Positions 23,367 through 32,242 of a DNA stretch of 64,000 nt are shown here, piece by piece. Numbering within the stretch: the stretch's first letter is position 1; each line of letters opens with the position of its first letter. Below the pieces are notes generated by a model. That model searched no databases and was not told where the DNA came from. It saw nothing but the letters and a program-made list of their open reading frames with translations. Source of the DNA: Taenia hydatigena (taxonomy: Eukaryota > Platyhelminthes > Cestoda > Cyclophyllidea > Taeniidae). Location: contig JADWOT020000008.1 in assembly GCA_036345935.2 (NCBI GenBank), positions 10,205,554 to 10,269,553 on the forward strand, given 5' to 3'. A program made the position numbers and the translations under genes.

Positions 23367-25934
23367 CTACAATGACACAAAATAACGCTAGCTGCAGGAT
23401 CTCAGAAACGAAGAGGGACTCAAATGCCGAATTTTTTTATTTTGTCCATCAAATATTCTCAATAAAAAAGACCTTTTAAAATAAATCAGTTTAAAAACAA
23501 CTGTGAGCAAGAGAAGCGCAGCATGAGTTACAGGGTTTGAGTCATTTGAGATTAATTAAGTTAAGCTTTTCTACACCAATTGGCCCCCAGCCGAGTAAGA
23601 ATAGCTAATGCGTTTTTAATTATGGTACGAAGCCATAAATAATTACCATGAGGGCAAGAAGTCAAATAGCGGCCACCTCATCAGAATGAACACCAACTCG
23701 ATTACGTAACCATCTCACTAGGATTATGCAGATCACGCCTCTGGGAATAGCAGTGATGAAGCTGCATTAATTACCCGTCGCTCGAGTCAATAGCGAATTC
23801 GCCACATCATAAGATTCCCCTACTTAAAAACCCATAATATTGAAACAGACCAAAAATTGTAAATCCAAAAAATATAGCAAACACTTTCTTAAACTTAGGC
23901 TGAGTTAGGATTCAAAACCTGTATTTGTTTCAGATAACTAAAAGAAATGACAGTGAGGAATGCAGCGATTTATATAGCACAAATTTTAAAGTAGGACCGC
24001 GATTGCATAATCGCACGGGTGACAGGTGAGAAGATATTTGTTAATCAAGGCGGAACTCGATTCGCCACTTAACAAAGCGCAAACAAACCTGTTCATTGTG
24101 AAACACAGCCTGACATCCAGAGCAGGTGAACGTATTCTGCGGAGGCAAGGAGGCGTCAGCTCCGATGACAGCTTTCCAGCGTAGATGCAACTCAACTGAG
24201 TGAAAGAGTGCCGCTTCTACTCGTTCTGCATCCTTGACAAGGCGATAACGTTTCTACTTATATTCTTACAGTAGACATCATTAACTTAGTAAGCAGCTAC
24301 AAACCTTGTAGTGAACACCAGAGCGGATGTGCATCCCGTCAACAAAAAGGACACCGATTCGTTGTTTGATTTTATTTGTCAGCTTCCTGTGATGAGCCAG
24401 ATCGTCTTCGATTTCTTTCTACAGAAATGTGCGATATGCATTTCGAGAGCTTCAGTGCCATTCCGAAACCGAACAAATACACTGATGCGAACTCACCCGA
24501 AGGAGGTGACGGGTAACCACGTGAAAGACTACTTCAGTTCGGCCATTGTAAAAGTAGACGGATGGTGAAGAAGCGATGCAGAGGAGACAGGAGAACTTCT
24601 TATCCACACGGCTGATGAGCTGAGACCAGTCCTGCGACTCCGCTGCTGATGGCGGGGGTGGTACAGCTGTCGGTTGATCGTGCAAAGCTTCAGCAATTGG
24701 CGGAGAGGCAGGAGGGGCCTCAGTAAGCCCACTGTCCCCAACCACCGTTAGCCCATTACCTTCAAGCGTCTCAGTCTCCACAATAGGCGGAGGAGAAGAG
24801 GAAGGAGGGGGAGGGGTGGGACTGCGCACCGTCGACTGAGGTACTGCAGTGCGGGTCAGGGTGATCCAACTGACAATAACTCTGACCTGTAACGCAGTGA
24901 TAGCGGCCGCAGTGATTCCATATGGGTGAGGCCGAAGCACGAGGAACTAAGATTAGTGTCCGTTAATGCCATTGGTGAAACCGGACCGTAATTTGTTCTA
25001 AAATCTTTTCTACTGGACACGTAAACCTAAGAAACGGAGCAAAGCTTCAAACAATCTGAACATAATTTAACTGCGTATTTTGCAAGCATCACTTAGTCAA
25101 CGACGGTGTAACAAAAACACAAAAAGGGACTTACAAAATGTTCTTCTTTCATCAAGCTATAACCCATGATCACAGTTGGCACCATAGTCAAAATTAACCA
25201 GCTAAAACACCCATTTGCAGTTGGGCCATACATATTAAAAAAAGCAAACAAACAGGACACTAAAATTTCAATTAGGATACTCATGAGATAAATATGCGTA
25301 TCCAGATGAATGTCGAAAATATCAAGCAAGGCTAGTGATTACGGTACAACTGATGAATCGAGCATCAAGTGACACAGATGCCTTAATTCTGAAATAGCCA
25401 TTGATATAGAAAGCAATAGTGCGGTAACCTCAAAACAAAAGAATGTAAGTTAAAAGGGCGAAATTTTAAAAGCAATACAATTACTAAAATTGCAATTGAT
25501 TTGAGTTCAGCTCACGTTCAAAAATGGGAGCAAATGATCCGACGATTGATGGCATTTCAAAAAACCATTAGTCTACAATTTGATCACTAAATTTTCAAGA
25601 AGGCAAGAAAAGCTAAGACCTCTATTACTCCTTTTACAAAGGGGAAAAAACAAGGTTAACTTACATCAGGTTCATGTATATCGTGTACCTGAGCAAAATG
25701 ATCACGGAGGCTGTTGAGGTCAGTGGTGGTAGCTGTGCACTTCGAGCAAGTGTAGAGGCGACTCTGGAATGTCTGATTTTCATCCAAGTGGTTGCTCCAG
25801 GCGTGCTGGCGGAGAGTGATGGAACTGGTAGTATGAAATGAGCACTGCGGGCACTGCAGGCGTAACGGCTCAACGGAACTGCTGCAGCCACTAGAGCTAG
25901 TGTTCAGAACAGCTTGTTCTGATAGGGCCTCGGT
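23043..25934 (-). CDS. C2H2-type zinc-finger protein, four recognised exons
   Basis: Four phase-0 exons on the minus strand join into one open frame of about 395 residues: 25934-25665, 24946-24497, 24232-24089 and 23366-23043 (stop at 23043). Each internal edge has AG/GT sites, including strong GTAAGT and GTGAGT donors. Exon 1 holds two finger-like units (CPQC...H...H and CSKC...H....H). Exon 2 has a proline-rich linker and a looser CLLC...H....H unit. A CSGC...H unit spans exons 3 and 4. The protein ends in a Ser/Pro/Gln-rich tail. A nuclear DNA- or RNA-binding role is inferred from the fingers; no orthologue was recognised. The start is uncertain: an ATG at 25979-25981 would join in frame only if a 23-base GT...AG segment (25935-25957) is removed, so a true first exon may lie elsewhere. 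Confidence 0.7.
24089..24232 (-). CDS. Zinc-finger gene exon ending within a CxxC finger
   Basis: 48 codons with a GTCAAG acceptor and a GTTTGT donor. It ends in FTCSGC and about ten further residues; the finger continues in the next exon. Phase 0 at both ends. Confidence 0.6.
24497..24946 (-). CDS. Zinc-finger gene exon with proline-rich linker and a divergent finger
   Basis: 150 codons from a TCTTAG acceptor to a GTGAGT donor. A Pro/Ser-rich stretch is followed by CLLC, an 18-residue spacer and two histidines four residues apart. An internal AG in the same phase (just after L-Q) is an alternative acceptor. Confidence 0.65.
25665..25934 (-). CDS. Zinc-finger gene exon with two C2H2 units
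   Basis: 90 codons, preceded by an acceptor TTTAG and followed by the donor GTAAGT. The fingers are CPQC followed by histidines near R-Q-H and S-N-H, and CSKC followed by R-D-H and Q-V-H. Phase 0 at both ends. Confidence 0.75.
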
Positions 25935-26256
25935 CTAAATTGGAATGGGAAATACACTGTTTGCTCCCATTGCTCGAACATGTATTTACTCAGGTCACCT
26001 AGACTCGAAATCACACCAGAGATAACTATTAAGCCTACGCAAAACCCAGAATTGCGACCAGCGCAAATACCGACGTAGCGACAAATAATCTGAGAAATAA
26101 ATTAATACGAATTGAATTTGAAGAAAACATAGAAGCTGGACAGTTAGCATAAACCAGACCTTTTATTTTAATTGCCACTTCATGAAAGCTCAACAGGTAG
26201 GCAAGCACCCAAAAAGACCAGATTTAATTACAAACTAGATATATTAAAGTGGTTTT

Positions 26257-26847
26257 TCACATATTTTCCATGAATGAACTGAACTCTGTGAGCGTTTGCA
26301 TAAAATCCGTTATAGTTTTATCTTGGTCAATGCAATTAACACGTGAATGGGATACAGAGGGTTCAATTAAGAAGAGACCATCAGAGGAAGTAGTCCAATT
26401 CTCCATAAAGCCAACAGCCTCATCCTGAGATAAACTCAACATAGAGCACAGTTTTTCTACGGATATGCACGAGAAAGCAGACTTGATCAGTTCTATAGTA
26501 GAGCGTTGTATCCTTTCATATACGGCAGAGAGGTGGGACTGGACAGATGGAGAGAGATCAGTAACCCTTAGAAATTCCCGACATGAAGAAAGAAACTCAT
26601 GGTTTCGTCGCCTCAAAAGCAGAACAGTGAGATCCCAGACAGACTGCAGATAAGGATCCCCAGTTTTGCAATCACTTGGAATGCGTTTCCACAAAAATCG
26701 AGCAGCCATCAGGCTATCGTTTCTCAAGTAAAGGCAGAGGAGGTTCAAATACTGACTTGACGATAAAACACCAGAAGCCATTTCAGAGTTTTCAAGTTCG
26801 AGGATCTGACCGTAAACTTCCGACTCGTTGCTATCACCTTGATCCAT
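26257..26847 (-). CDS. CSN8: COP9 signalosome complex subunit 8
   Basis: This intronless 196-residue ORF resembles CSN8, the smallest PCI subunit of the COP9 signalosome, which removes NEDD8 from cullin ubiquitin ligases. The diagnostic stretch is N-L-L-C-L-Y-L-R-N-D followed by A-R-F-L-W-K-R-I-P. After it come the helical PCI core and the winged-helix end with an L-S-x-D-E-A segment. The length is close to the usual size of about 200 residues. The start chosen is the first ATG in frame (26845-26847, context ACGAATGG); an AG acceptor-like site ends 9 bases upstream (ACCATAG), so the messenger may be trans-spliced or have an intron in its leader. It lies upstream of, and on the same strand as, the zinc-finger gene. 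Confidence 0.85.
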   Translation of the reverse strand: MDQGDSNESEVYGQILELENSEMASGVLSSSQYLNLLCLYLRNDSLMAARFLWKRIPSDCKTGDPYLQSVWDLTVLLLRRRNHEFLSSCREFLRVTDLSPSVQSHLSAVYERIQRSTIELIKSAFSCISVEKLCSMLSLSQDEAVGFMENWTTSSDGLFLIEPSVSHSRVNCIDQDKTITDFMQTLTEFSSFMENM

Positions 26848-26859
26848 TCGTTTACCTAT

Positions 26860-27228
26860 GGTTAGAAATATGCCAAGCGTGTGTGGAACCAAGCCCCTAA
26901 TAGGGAAAAACAACTAAACAGCTCGCAACAACGAAATACGCAGTCTCCAAGCTATTTTGGAATAATCGCCCAGGTCCGCACCTAATAAAACAAATGTTAT
27001 TAACTAAACATGCGAAAAAATTCAAAACAATTAATTGTCAACATTTAAAGTCAAATGTAAGTTTTATACATAGTTTGTATCACCACCTAAAAAGTGCATC
27101 AACTATGATGTGTGAACATAAAACAGTATCATAAGTATAATTAACTTTAGAATACCAAGATAACTACATAAATGCAGTTAAATTATTGCTTAAGTGAAAA
27201 ATAGAGATATTAGACGCGCAGAAATGGT
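26860..27228. other. Upstream region of CSN8
   Basis: A+T-rich sequence; the acceptor-like AG of CSN8 lies at its left edge. No TATA box was identified with confidence. The TRIM nest begins at 27234. Confidence 0.35.
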
Positions 27229-27328
27229 TGGATTGTACCAGTTTGAGACTCCCTTTAATGTAAAAGGAGGCAAAATACCAGGACAGAATGCATATATGTT
27301 TAACAAACAGAAAAAAATTAGCCACTAG

Positions 27329-27513
27329 TGTAATACTTTGGTTGTTAGAACTGCCGTTTTCTGTCAAGGTCACAGAGGTGGCCATATTGCCCTAGCTGCG
27401 TGGGCTGGCCTCTGGGCCATGCCGGCAGCCATTTTCCCTCTGTCCGGTGAATGTATATATTCTATCCTGCCACATTGCCTTCTTTTGCCTTAAGGGAGCC
27501 TCGGGACGCTACA
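27329..27513 (+). repeat. 5' LTR of TRIM 1
   Basis: 185 bases starting TGTAATAC and ending GCTACA. It includes a TATA-like GTATATATTC stretch that could serve as a promoter. Confidence 0.9.
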
Positions 27514-27530
27514 TTGGTGGCAGTGGAAAG
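27514..27530 (+). other. Primer-binding region of TRIM 1
   Basis: It starts TTGGTGGCAG directly after the LTR. The TGG start fits pairing with the CCA end of a transfer RNA; which tRNA was not determined. Confidence 0.65.
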
Positions 27531-28002
27531 CGAACCCGACTCTATAGGGTTACTATCCCGATCTCTACCGCCTGTGGCATGTTGCAGCGGTGCGAAAGAA
27601 GTGCATGTGCTACCCAATCTCCGTGTTCTACAAGAAAGCTATCAACAACTGAAGCGACACTAGCCATGGCCCACCTGGGAAGTTTCGTTCCAAGGATTAC
27701 CCCTAATATCTACTTGCTTAAGGATATCGGCGCGCTAACGCCCCCATACGGACATACTGATGGTCGGCAGAACCACTTATTCCGAACCTTGTTTCCAAGG
27801 CAGACGAAACTCGAAGTGCAATGCACTGTCAAGAGGGATCACTGACGTTGGTGTCAAGCATCGCCTCAATCGCTTCGAATGTCGGCGACTGGCATGGTTA
27901 GCTCGTGGGTGCTTCCTGCAGCACTGAGTATGTTGTGATGGCTGACACGGGAGATAACTGAGGGGCGCGTCGAGGACGACGCTCGAAAGAGGAGAGGGGC
28001 AA

Positions 28003-28187
28003 TGTAATACTTTGGTTGTTAGAACTGCCGTTTTCTGTCAAGGTCACAGAGGTGGCCATATTGCCCTAGCTGCGTGGGCTGGCCTCTGGGCCATGCCGGC
28101 AGCCATTTTCCCTCTGTCCGGTGAATGTATATATTCTATCCTGCCACATTGCCTTCTTTTGCCTTAAGGGAGCCTCGGGACGCTACA
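28003..28187 (+). repeat. 3' LTR of TRIM 1
   Basis: Same length as the 5' LTR and without visible differences. It is preceded by the purine tract. Confidence 0.9.
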
Positions 28188-28217
28188 ACTAGCATGGCTT
28201 AAAGGCTAGTCTACACG

Positions 28218-28445
28218 TGCGGAGGGTTCCTCTTTGCTCTTCTGGTCACCCTTGTTAGTAGAAGTCTGCGTATGCTTTGACATCTCTAACATAGAGGGTG
28301 ATAATTACACAGCTAGGCAAGATGTGGGGGTTCAGGCCGGGGAAGTGTCACGCTCCAGCGAGTCTCCACGCTGCTCCGCTACGTGGTTCAAATTGTTTTC
28401 CCGCCTCTGGCCTACAAAGCACAGTTAAAAAATATAAGGATTACA
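28218..28445 (-). mobile_element. Solo LTR of the Ty3/gypsy family, inserted in TRIM C
   Basis: 228 bases homologous to the 226-base LTRs at 56312-56537 and 60029-60254. Shared blocks are CTTCTGGTC.CCCTTGTT, GGTTCAAATTGTTTT.CCGCCTCTGG, ACAAAGCAC and the TTACA end. The flanking duplication ACACG is exact (28213-28217 and 28446-28450). It is more diverged than those two LTRs are from each other. Confidence 0.85.
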
Positions 28446-29194
28446 ACACGGCTAGGGCAATGCAGTCATCTCTCTATTTATGACCCGAAACTCGCAGTCC
28501 ATACAGACAATGTATTACATTATCCTCCTTTTTTCCGAGCGTCGTCCTCGGCGCTGCGCTCGGTAGACTTCCCGCGTCAGCCATCACAACGCAATCAGTA
28601 CTACACAAAGCCCCACGAGCAAATTGTGTCAGTCGCCAACATTTATTGCAGCTGAGGCGATGCTTGACACCCCCATGGCAGTTCGAATGGACTTGGAGTT
28701 TTATTCAATTTGAAAAATAAATTCGGGATAAAAGGTTCTGTTGACCATCAGTATGCCCTTAGAGGGACGTTAGTACATCGGTCTTCCTTTTAGAAGTCCA
28801 CGGCTAGTGTCGCTTTATTTGTTAGTAGCTTTCCTGTAGAACACGAAGATGAGGTATATGCTGAAGGTGAACGTCGTTCTCAGCCCCTTTGTTATGGGAT
28901 GTCAGAGATTCTCCTATCCGCAGTACAGGCACTTTTTTGCACCGCTGCAATATGCCACACGTGGTAGAGATAGGAGTAGAATTCCTGTAAAGTCGGGCCC
29001 GCTTTCCGCCGTCACCAATGTAGCGTCCCGAGACTCTCTTGAAGGCAAAAAAGGCAAAATATATATATGTATATTTAATAAACAAATGATAATGAGTTGC
29101 TGGCATGGCTCGAAGGCCAGCTTAAGTGGCTAGGTTGATGTGGCCACTCAAGTGACCGAAACCGAAGTCGCCATTATTAACAAACAGTATTACA

Positions 29195-29239
29195 GGGCCT
29201 ACTGGCGCGGCCACGAACCAGCCTACTCGGCGGAGATCA
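29195..29239 (-). repeat. TRIM LTR fragment
   Basis: A short piece resembles the CTACTGGC...CCAGCC...CGGC block of the LTR in minus orientation, lying between elements C and D. Both ends are truncated. Confidence 0.4.
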
Positions 29240-30253
29240 TGTAAAACGTTTTGCTTTGTTAAACGCTCGCTTCTGGTCATGGTGTAGTCAGTTAACCATT
29301 GTATCTCTGACGAGTGAACTGACCTCTGAGCCAAGCCAGTAGTCCCAGCCCTATCCTCGCGGCGAATAAACATATGCATATATCCATTCCGTTTAAGCTA
29401 TACGTCTTTCGTCGTCTTCGAAGAAGTCGCAGGATGCTGCGTTGGTGGCAGACTTCAGGGCGCAGAAGGAGTGGATTTGCTAAGAATGAAAGGAGCTCTG
29501 ACGACCCGCAACAGAAAGGCTGAAAATGACCCAATTGGTGTAGGACTAGCAATAAAATCATTTGAATAAGTCTTGTCTTAAATACTCCTTACTGCGATTG
29601 ATTAATAATCTTAAGGCAGCTAACGCGTGATACTTTTTCTACTTTTCTGCCAGCTGGATAGAGCTCAGACACCTATGACTGAGCAGCTCTGAAGTAAGAA
29701 CAATATGAAAAAAGCAGACACAAAGCCTCCTTCTTACGGATCTGTAGTACATTTTGCTGTGCTCCATAATTCCGCTTTTGAACCAGTATTCCAAAGTCTA
29801 GCTGCGGACATGCTTAATGGTTGTCACAAGTCCTCGTCATTTAATTCACTTCCCATAACAAACGAAAATTCAAGCCCACCTTAATCGCTATAAAGGGGAT
29901 CACTGACGTTGCGATTAAATCTCGCTTAAGTTAAATAGTAATTCGATGACTGGAACGGTTGGCTATTAAGTGTTTTCTTTTAGCACTGATTTCGTTGTGG
30001 TAGCTGACGCGAGTCGTGCATTAGAAAGAATGCTAAAGAATTGGTAGGCCATGCAATATGTTTGTTGCGTGTTTGACTCTTATTTCGGTTATGGGCACTC
30101 GGTTCATCATTTTGCCTTCGCCGGGTGGGATGGCATCCGGGTCATGCTAGTAGCCCCAATCCATTCTATTCGCCGAATACACATATATATACATACATAT
30201 ATATCGCGAGTACTTTGCCTTTTTTGTCTTCAGGTACGTCTCAAGGTGCTACA
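29240..30253 (+). mobile_element. Old TRIM element D
   Basis: A diverged plus-orientation copy. The left LTR is about 29240-29441 (TGTAAAAC start), followed by a primer-binding region TTGGTGGCAG at 29442. An internal region of about 615 bases has TRIM-like sequence near its right end (CACTGACGTTG... and TAGCTGACGCGAG). The right LTR is about 30057-30253 and ends GCTACA. No target duplication was found, and edges inside the element are approximate. Confidence 0.65.
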
Positions 30254-30257
30254 ATAC

Positions 30258-30443
30258 TGTAGTACTTTGTTTGTTAGAACTGCCGGTTTCTGTCATGGTC
30301 ACAGAGGTGGCCGTATTGCCCTAGCTGCGTGGGCTGGCCTCCGGGCCATGCCAGCAGCCTTTTTCCCTCTGTCCGATGAATATATATATTCTACTTTAGC
30401 ATTCCGCCTTCATTTGCCTTCAAGGGAGCCTCGGGATGCTACA
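30258..30443 (+). mobile_element. TRIM solo LTR
   Basis: 186 bases from TGTAGTAC to GATGCTACA, close to the TRIM 1 LTR. It starts four bases after element D ends. No matching flanking duplication was seen, so it may have arisen by recombination. Confidence 0.85.
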
Positions 30444-30460
30444 CATATAGTGATCGCGTA

Positions 30461-30650
30461 TGCAGTACTTTGTTTGTTGGAACCACCGGTTTTTGTCAAG
30501 GTCACAGAGGTGGCCGTACTGCCTTAGCTGCGTAGGCTGGCCTCCGGGCCATGCCAGCAGTCTATTTCCCTCTGTCTGTTAAATATATATGTATATCCTA
30601 CCCTAGGATTCTGCCTTCTTTTGCCTTTGAGGGAGCCTCGGGACGCTACA
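30461..30650 (+). mobile_element. TRIM solo LTR
   Basis: 190 bases from TGCAGTAC to GACGCTACA. The flanks GCGTA and CCGTA differ at one base and may be an aged target duplication. Confidence 0.82.
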
Positions 30651-30737
30651 CCGTATATCTGTTAAAGCCTAGGTGTAGCACAGAAAATCTCACTCTGTTG
30701 TCCAGAAATCTCACACTTTAAGGAATTTAATCCTAGT

Positions 30738-30923
30738 TGTAGCGTCCCGAGGCTCCCTTAAGGCAAAAGAAGGCAAAGTGGCAGGGTAGAATACATATAT
30801 TCACCGGACAGAAGGGGAGAAGGCTGCTGGCATGGCTCAGAGGCCAGCCCACGCGGCTAGGGCAATATGGCCACCTCTGTGACCTTGACAGAAAACGGCA
30901 GTTCTAACAACCAAAGTATTACA
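30738..30923 (-). repeat. 3' LTR of TRIM 2
   Basis: 186 bases; in minus-strand reading it runs from TGTAATAC to GCTACA. It is followed on the plus strand by the complement of the purine tract. Confidence 0.9.
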
Positions 30924-31397
30924 TTGCCCCTCTCCTCTTTCGAGCGGCGTCCCCGACGCGCCCCTCGGTTATCTCCCGCGTCAGCCATCACAACATACTC
31001 AGTGCTGCAAGAGGCACTCACGAGCTAACCATGCCAGTCGCCAACATTCGACGCGATTGAGGCGATGCTTCACACCAACGTCAGTGATCCCTCTTGACAG
31101 TGCATTGCACTTCGAGTTTCGTTTGGCTTGGAAACAAGCTTCAGAATAAGTGGTCCTACCGACGATCAGAATGTCCGTAGGGGGGGCGTTAGCGCGCCGA
31201 TCTCTTTCCGGGTGGTCCATGGCTAGTGTCGCTTCAGCTGTTGATAGCTTTCTTGTAGAACACGGAGAAGGGGTGGATGCCGGAGGTGGACGTCGTTCGT
31301 GGCCCATCCGTAGCACGTGCACTTCCTTCGCATGCCGCAGGCGGTAGAGATCGGGATAGACACCTATAGAGTCGGGTCCGCTTTCCGCTGCCACCAA

Positions 31398-31583
31398 TGT
31401 AGCGTCCCGAGGCTCCCTTAAGGCAAAAGAAGGTAAAGTGGCGGGGTAGAATACATATATTCACCGGACAGAAGGGGAGAAGGCTGCTGGCATGGCTCAG
31501 AGGCCAGCCCACGCGGCTAGGGCAATATGGCCACCTCTGTGACCTTGACAGAAAACGGCAGTTCTAACAACCAAAGTATTACA
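31398..31583 (-). repeat. 5' LTR of TRIM 2
   Basis: 186 bases, two differences from its partner. The primer-binding region lies immediately to its left on the plus strand. Confidence 0.9.
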
Positions 31584-32037
31584 CTAGTAACAATATTTTG
31601 GCGTAGTTGTAAACAAAATAGTCTAATGCTCTCATGTAAATTGATGATGCATCTATCGGTTCAATTAACGCTTTTACATTAATATGTAACTATCTGCTTC
31701 CCTACTGCAAATCATTATTTCTTATTTTCTAATTTATTTTGTTCGCTGTTACTTGGCATCTTTTTTAATAATTTTGAAGCCGTTTTATTTTTTTTTATTT
31801 AGAGCCTAACTATTTGAATTGCCTTAATTTACGGCGGAGCGTTCGAGTATTTTTTAAGTTTCTATTGCATCTGTTTTCAGTTTTGCTCTGGTGGCAGTTT
31901 CTCTACAAGTCCGAAGTGCAAACACTAGTTCCATTCAATTTATTTACGAAAATGCGATGGTGGACCGTCGGTCTGATATGCGAACATGGCAAAATAAACG
32001 TAGTCGCCTTCTTGGTTAATTTTTGGCCTCTTTCTAG

Positions 32038-32242
32038 TCTATAATTTGCAACAAGAAGCGCCCAAACCGTTTCCGATAGTGCGTTCAGAGCATCTTAGTC
32101 ATGTACCACATCAATATGGCGCTGCTTATCATGGTCCTTTGAGCCGGCAGGGGACTGAGGAACTTCTGAATGGACAGCCTTCTGGGGCCTACCTTATTCG
32201 AGATAGTCAGCGAGCGGACGGAGCCTTCACTTTGGCCATCAG
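32038..32242 (+). CDS. Chimaerin exon: N-terminal L-Q-Q-E-A-P block and first half of SH2
   Basis: The exon starts after a TTTCTAG acceptor (phase 1) and ends in A-I-(R). It carries the Y-L-I-R-D-S-Q motif with the phosphotyrosine-binding arginine. Confidence 0.88.

Larger units (their letters stand above)
27329..28187 (+). mobile_element. Complete young TRIM element 1
   Basis: The 859-base element has two 185-base LTRs (27329-27513 and 28003-28187) that appear identical by eye, both running from TGTAATAC to GCTACA. The internal region is 489 bases and encodes no retroviral-type protein. The primer-binding region starts TTGGTGGCAG at 27514, and a purine tract GAAAGAGGAGAGGGGCAA ends at 28002 against the second LTR. 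The target duplication ACTAG is exact (27324-27328 and 28188-28192). Identical LTRs imply recent insertion. Enzymes must be supplied by an autonomous element. Confidence 0.92.
27234..29194 (-). mobile_element. Old TRIM element C, split by two later insertions
   Basis: One diverged TRIM in minus orientation can be pieced together. Its left LTR comprises 27234-27328, 28193-28217 and 28451-28519. Its internal region is 28520-29018 and its right LTR 29019-29194. The left LTR is interrupted by TRIM 1 (27329-28187) and then by a gypsy solo LTR (28218-28445). Removing both insertions and one copy of each target duplication restores a continuous LTR of about 189 bases. The primer-binding region next to the right LTR and the purine tract next to the left LTR are both recognisable. 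No target duplication was found for element C itself. Confidence 0.75.
30738..31583 (-). mobile_element. Complete young TRIM element 2
   Basis: The 846-base element lies in minus orientation. Its two 186-base LTRs (30738-30923 and 31398-31583) differ at only two positions. The internal region (474 bases) is homologous to that of TRIM 1 and noncoding. The purine tract lies next to 30923 and the primer-binding region next to 31398. The exact target duplication is CTAGT (30733-30737 and 31584-31588), which in element orientation is ACTAG, the same pentamer as TRIM 1. Confidence 0.92.

Noticed and set aside
25093..25329. 78-codon minus-strand ORF with a strong GTAAGT donor, considered as a zinc-finger gene exon
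   Set aside because: Its phase does not fit the flanking phase-0 exons and the translation is hydrophobic without finger residues.
27447..27845. 132-codon plus-strand ORF and overlapping 70-codon ORF
   Set aside because: They lie across the LTR and interior of TRIM 1; the same region in TRIM 2 is not open in the matching frame, so they are chance frames.
30999..31397. 132-codon minus-strand ORF
   Set aside because: It lies entirely in the interior of TRIM 2; no retroelement protein motif, and it is not shared with TRIM 1.
31814..32044. ORF just upstream of the first recognised chimaerin exon, as its N terminus
   Set aside because: It is not in frame with the L-Q-Q-E-A-P exon, has a clear acceptor between them, and the sequence does not look like a chimaerin N terminus.
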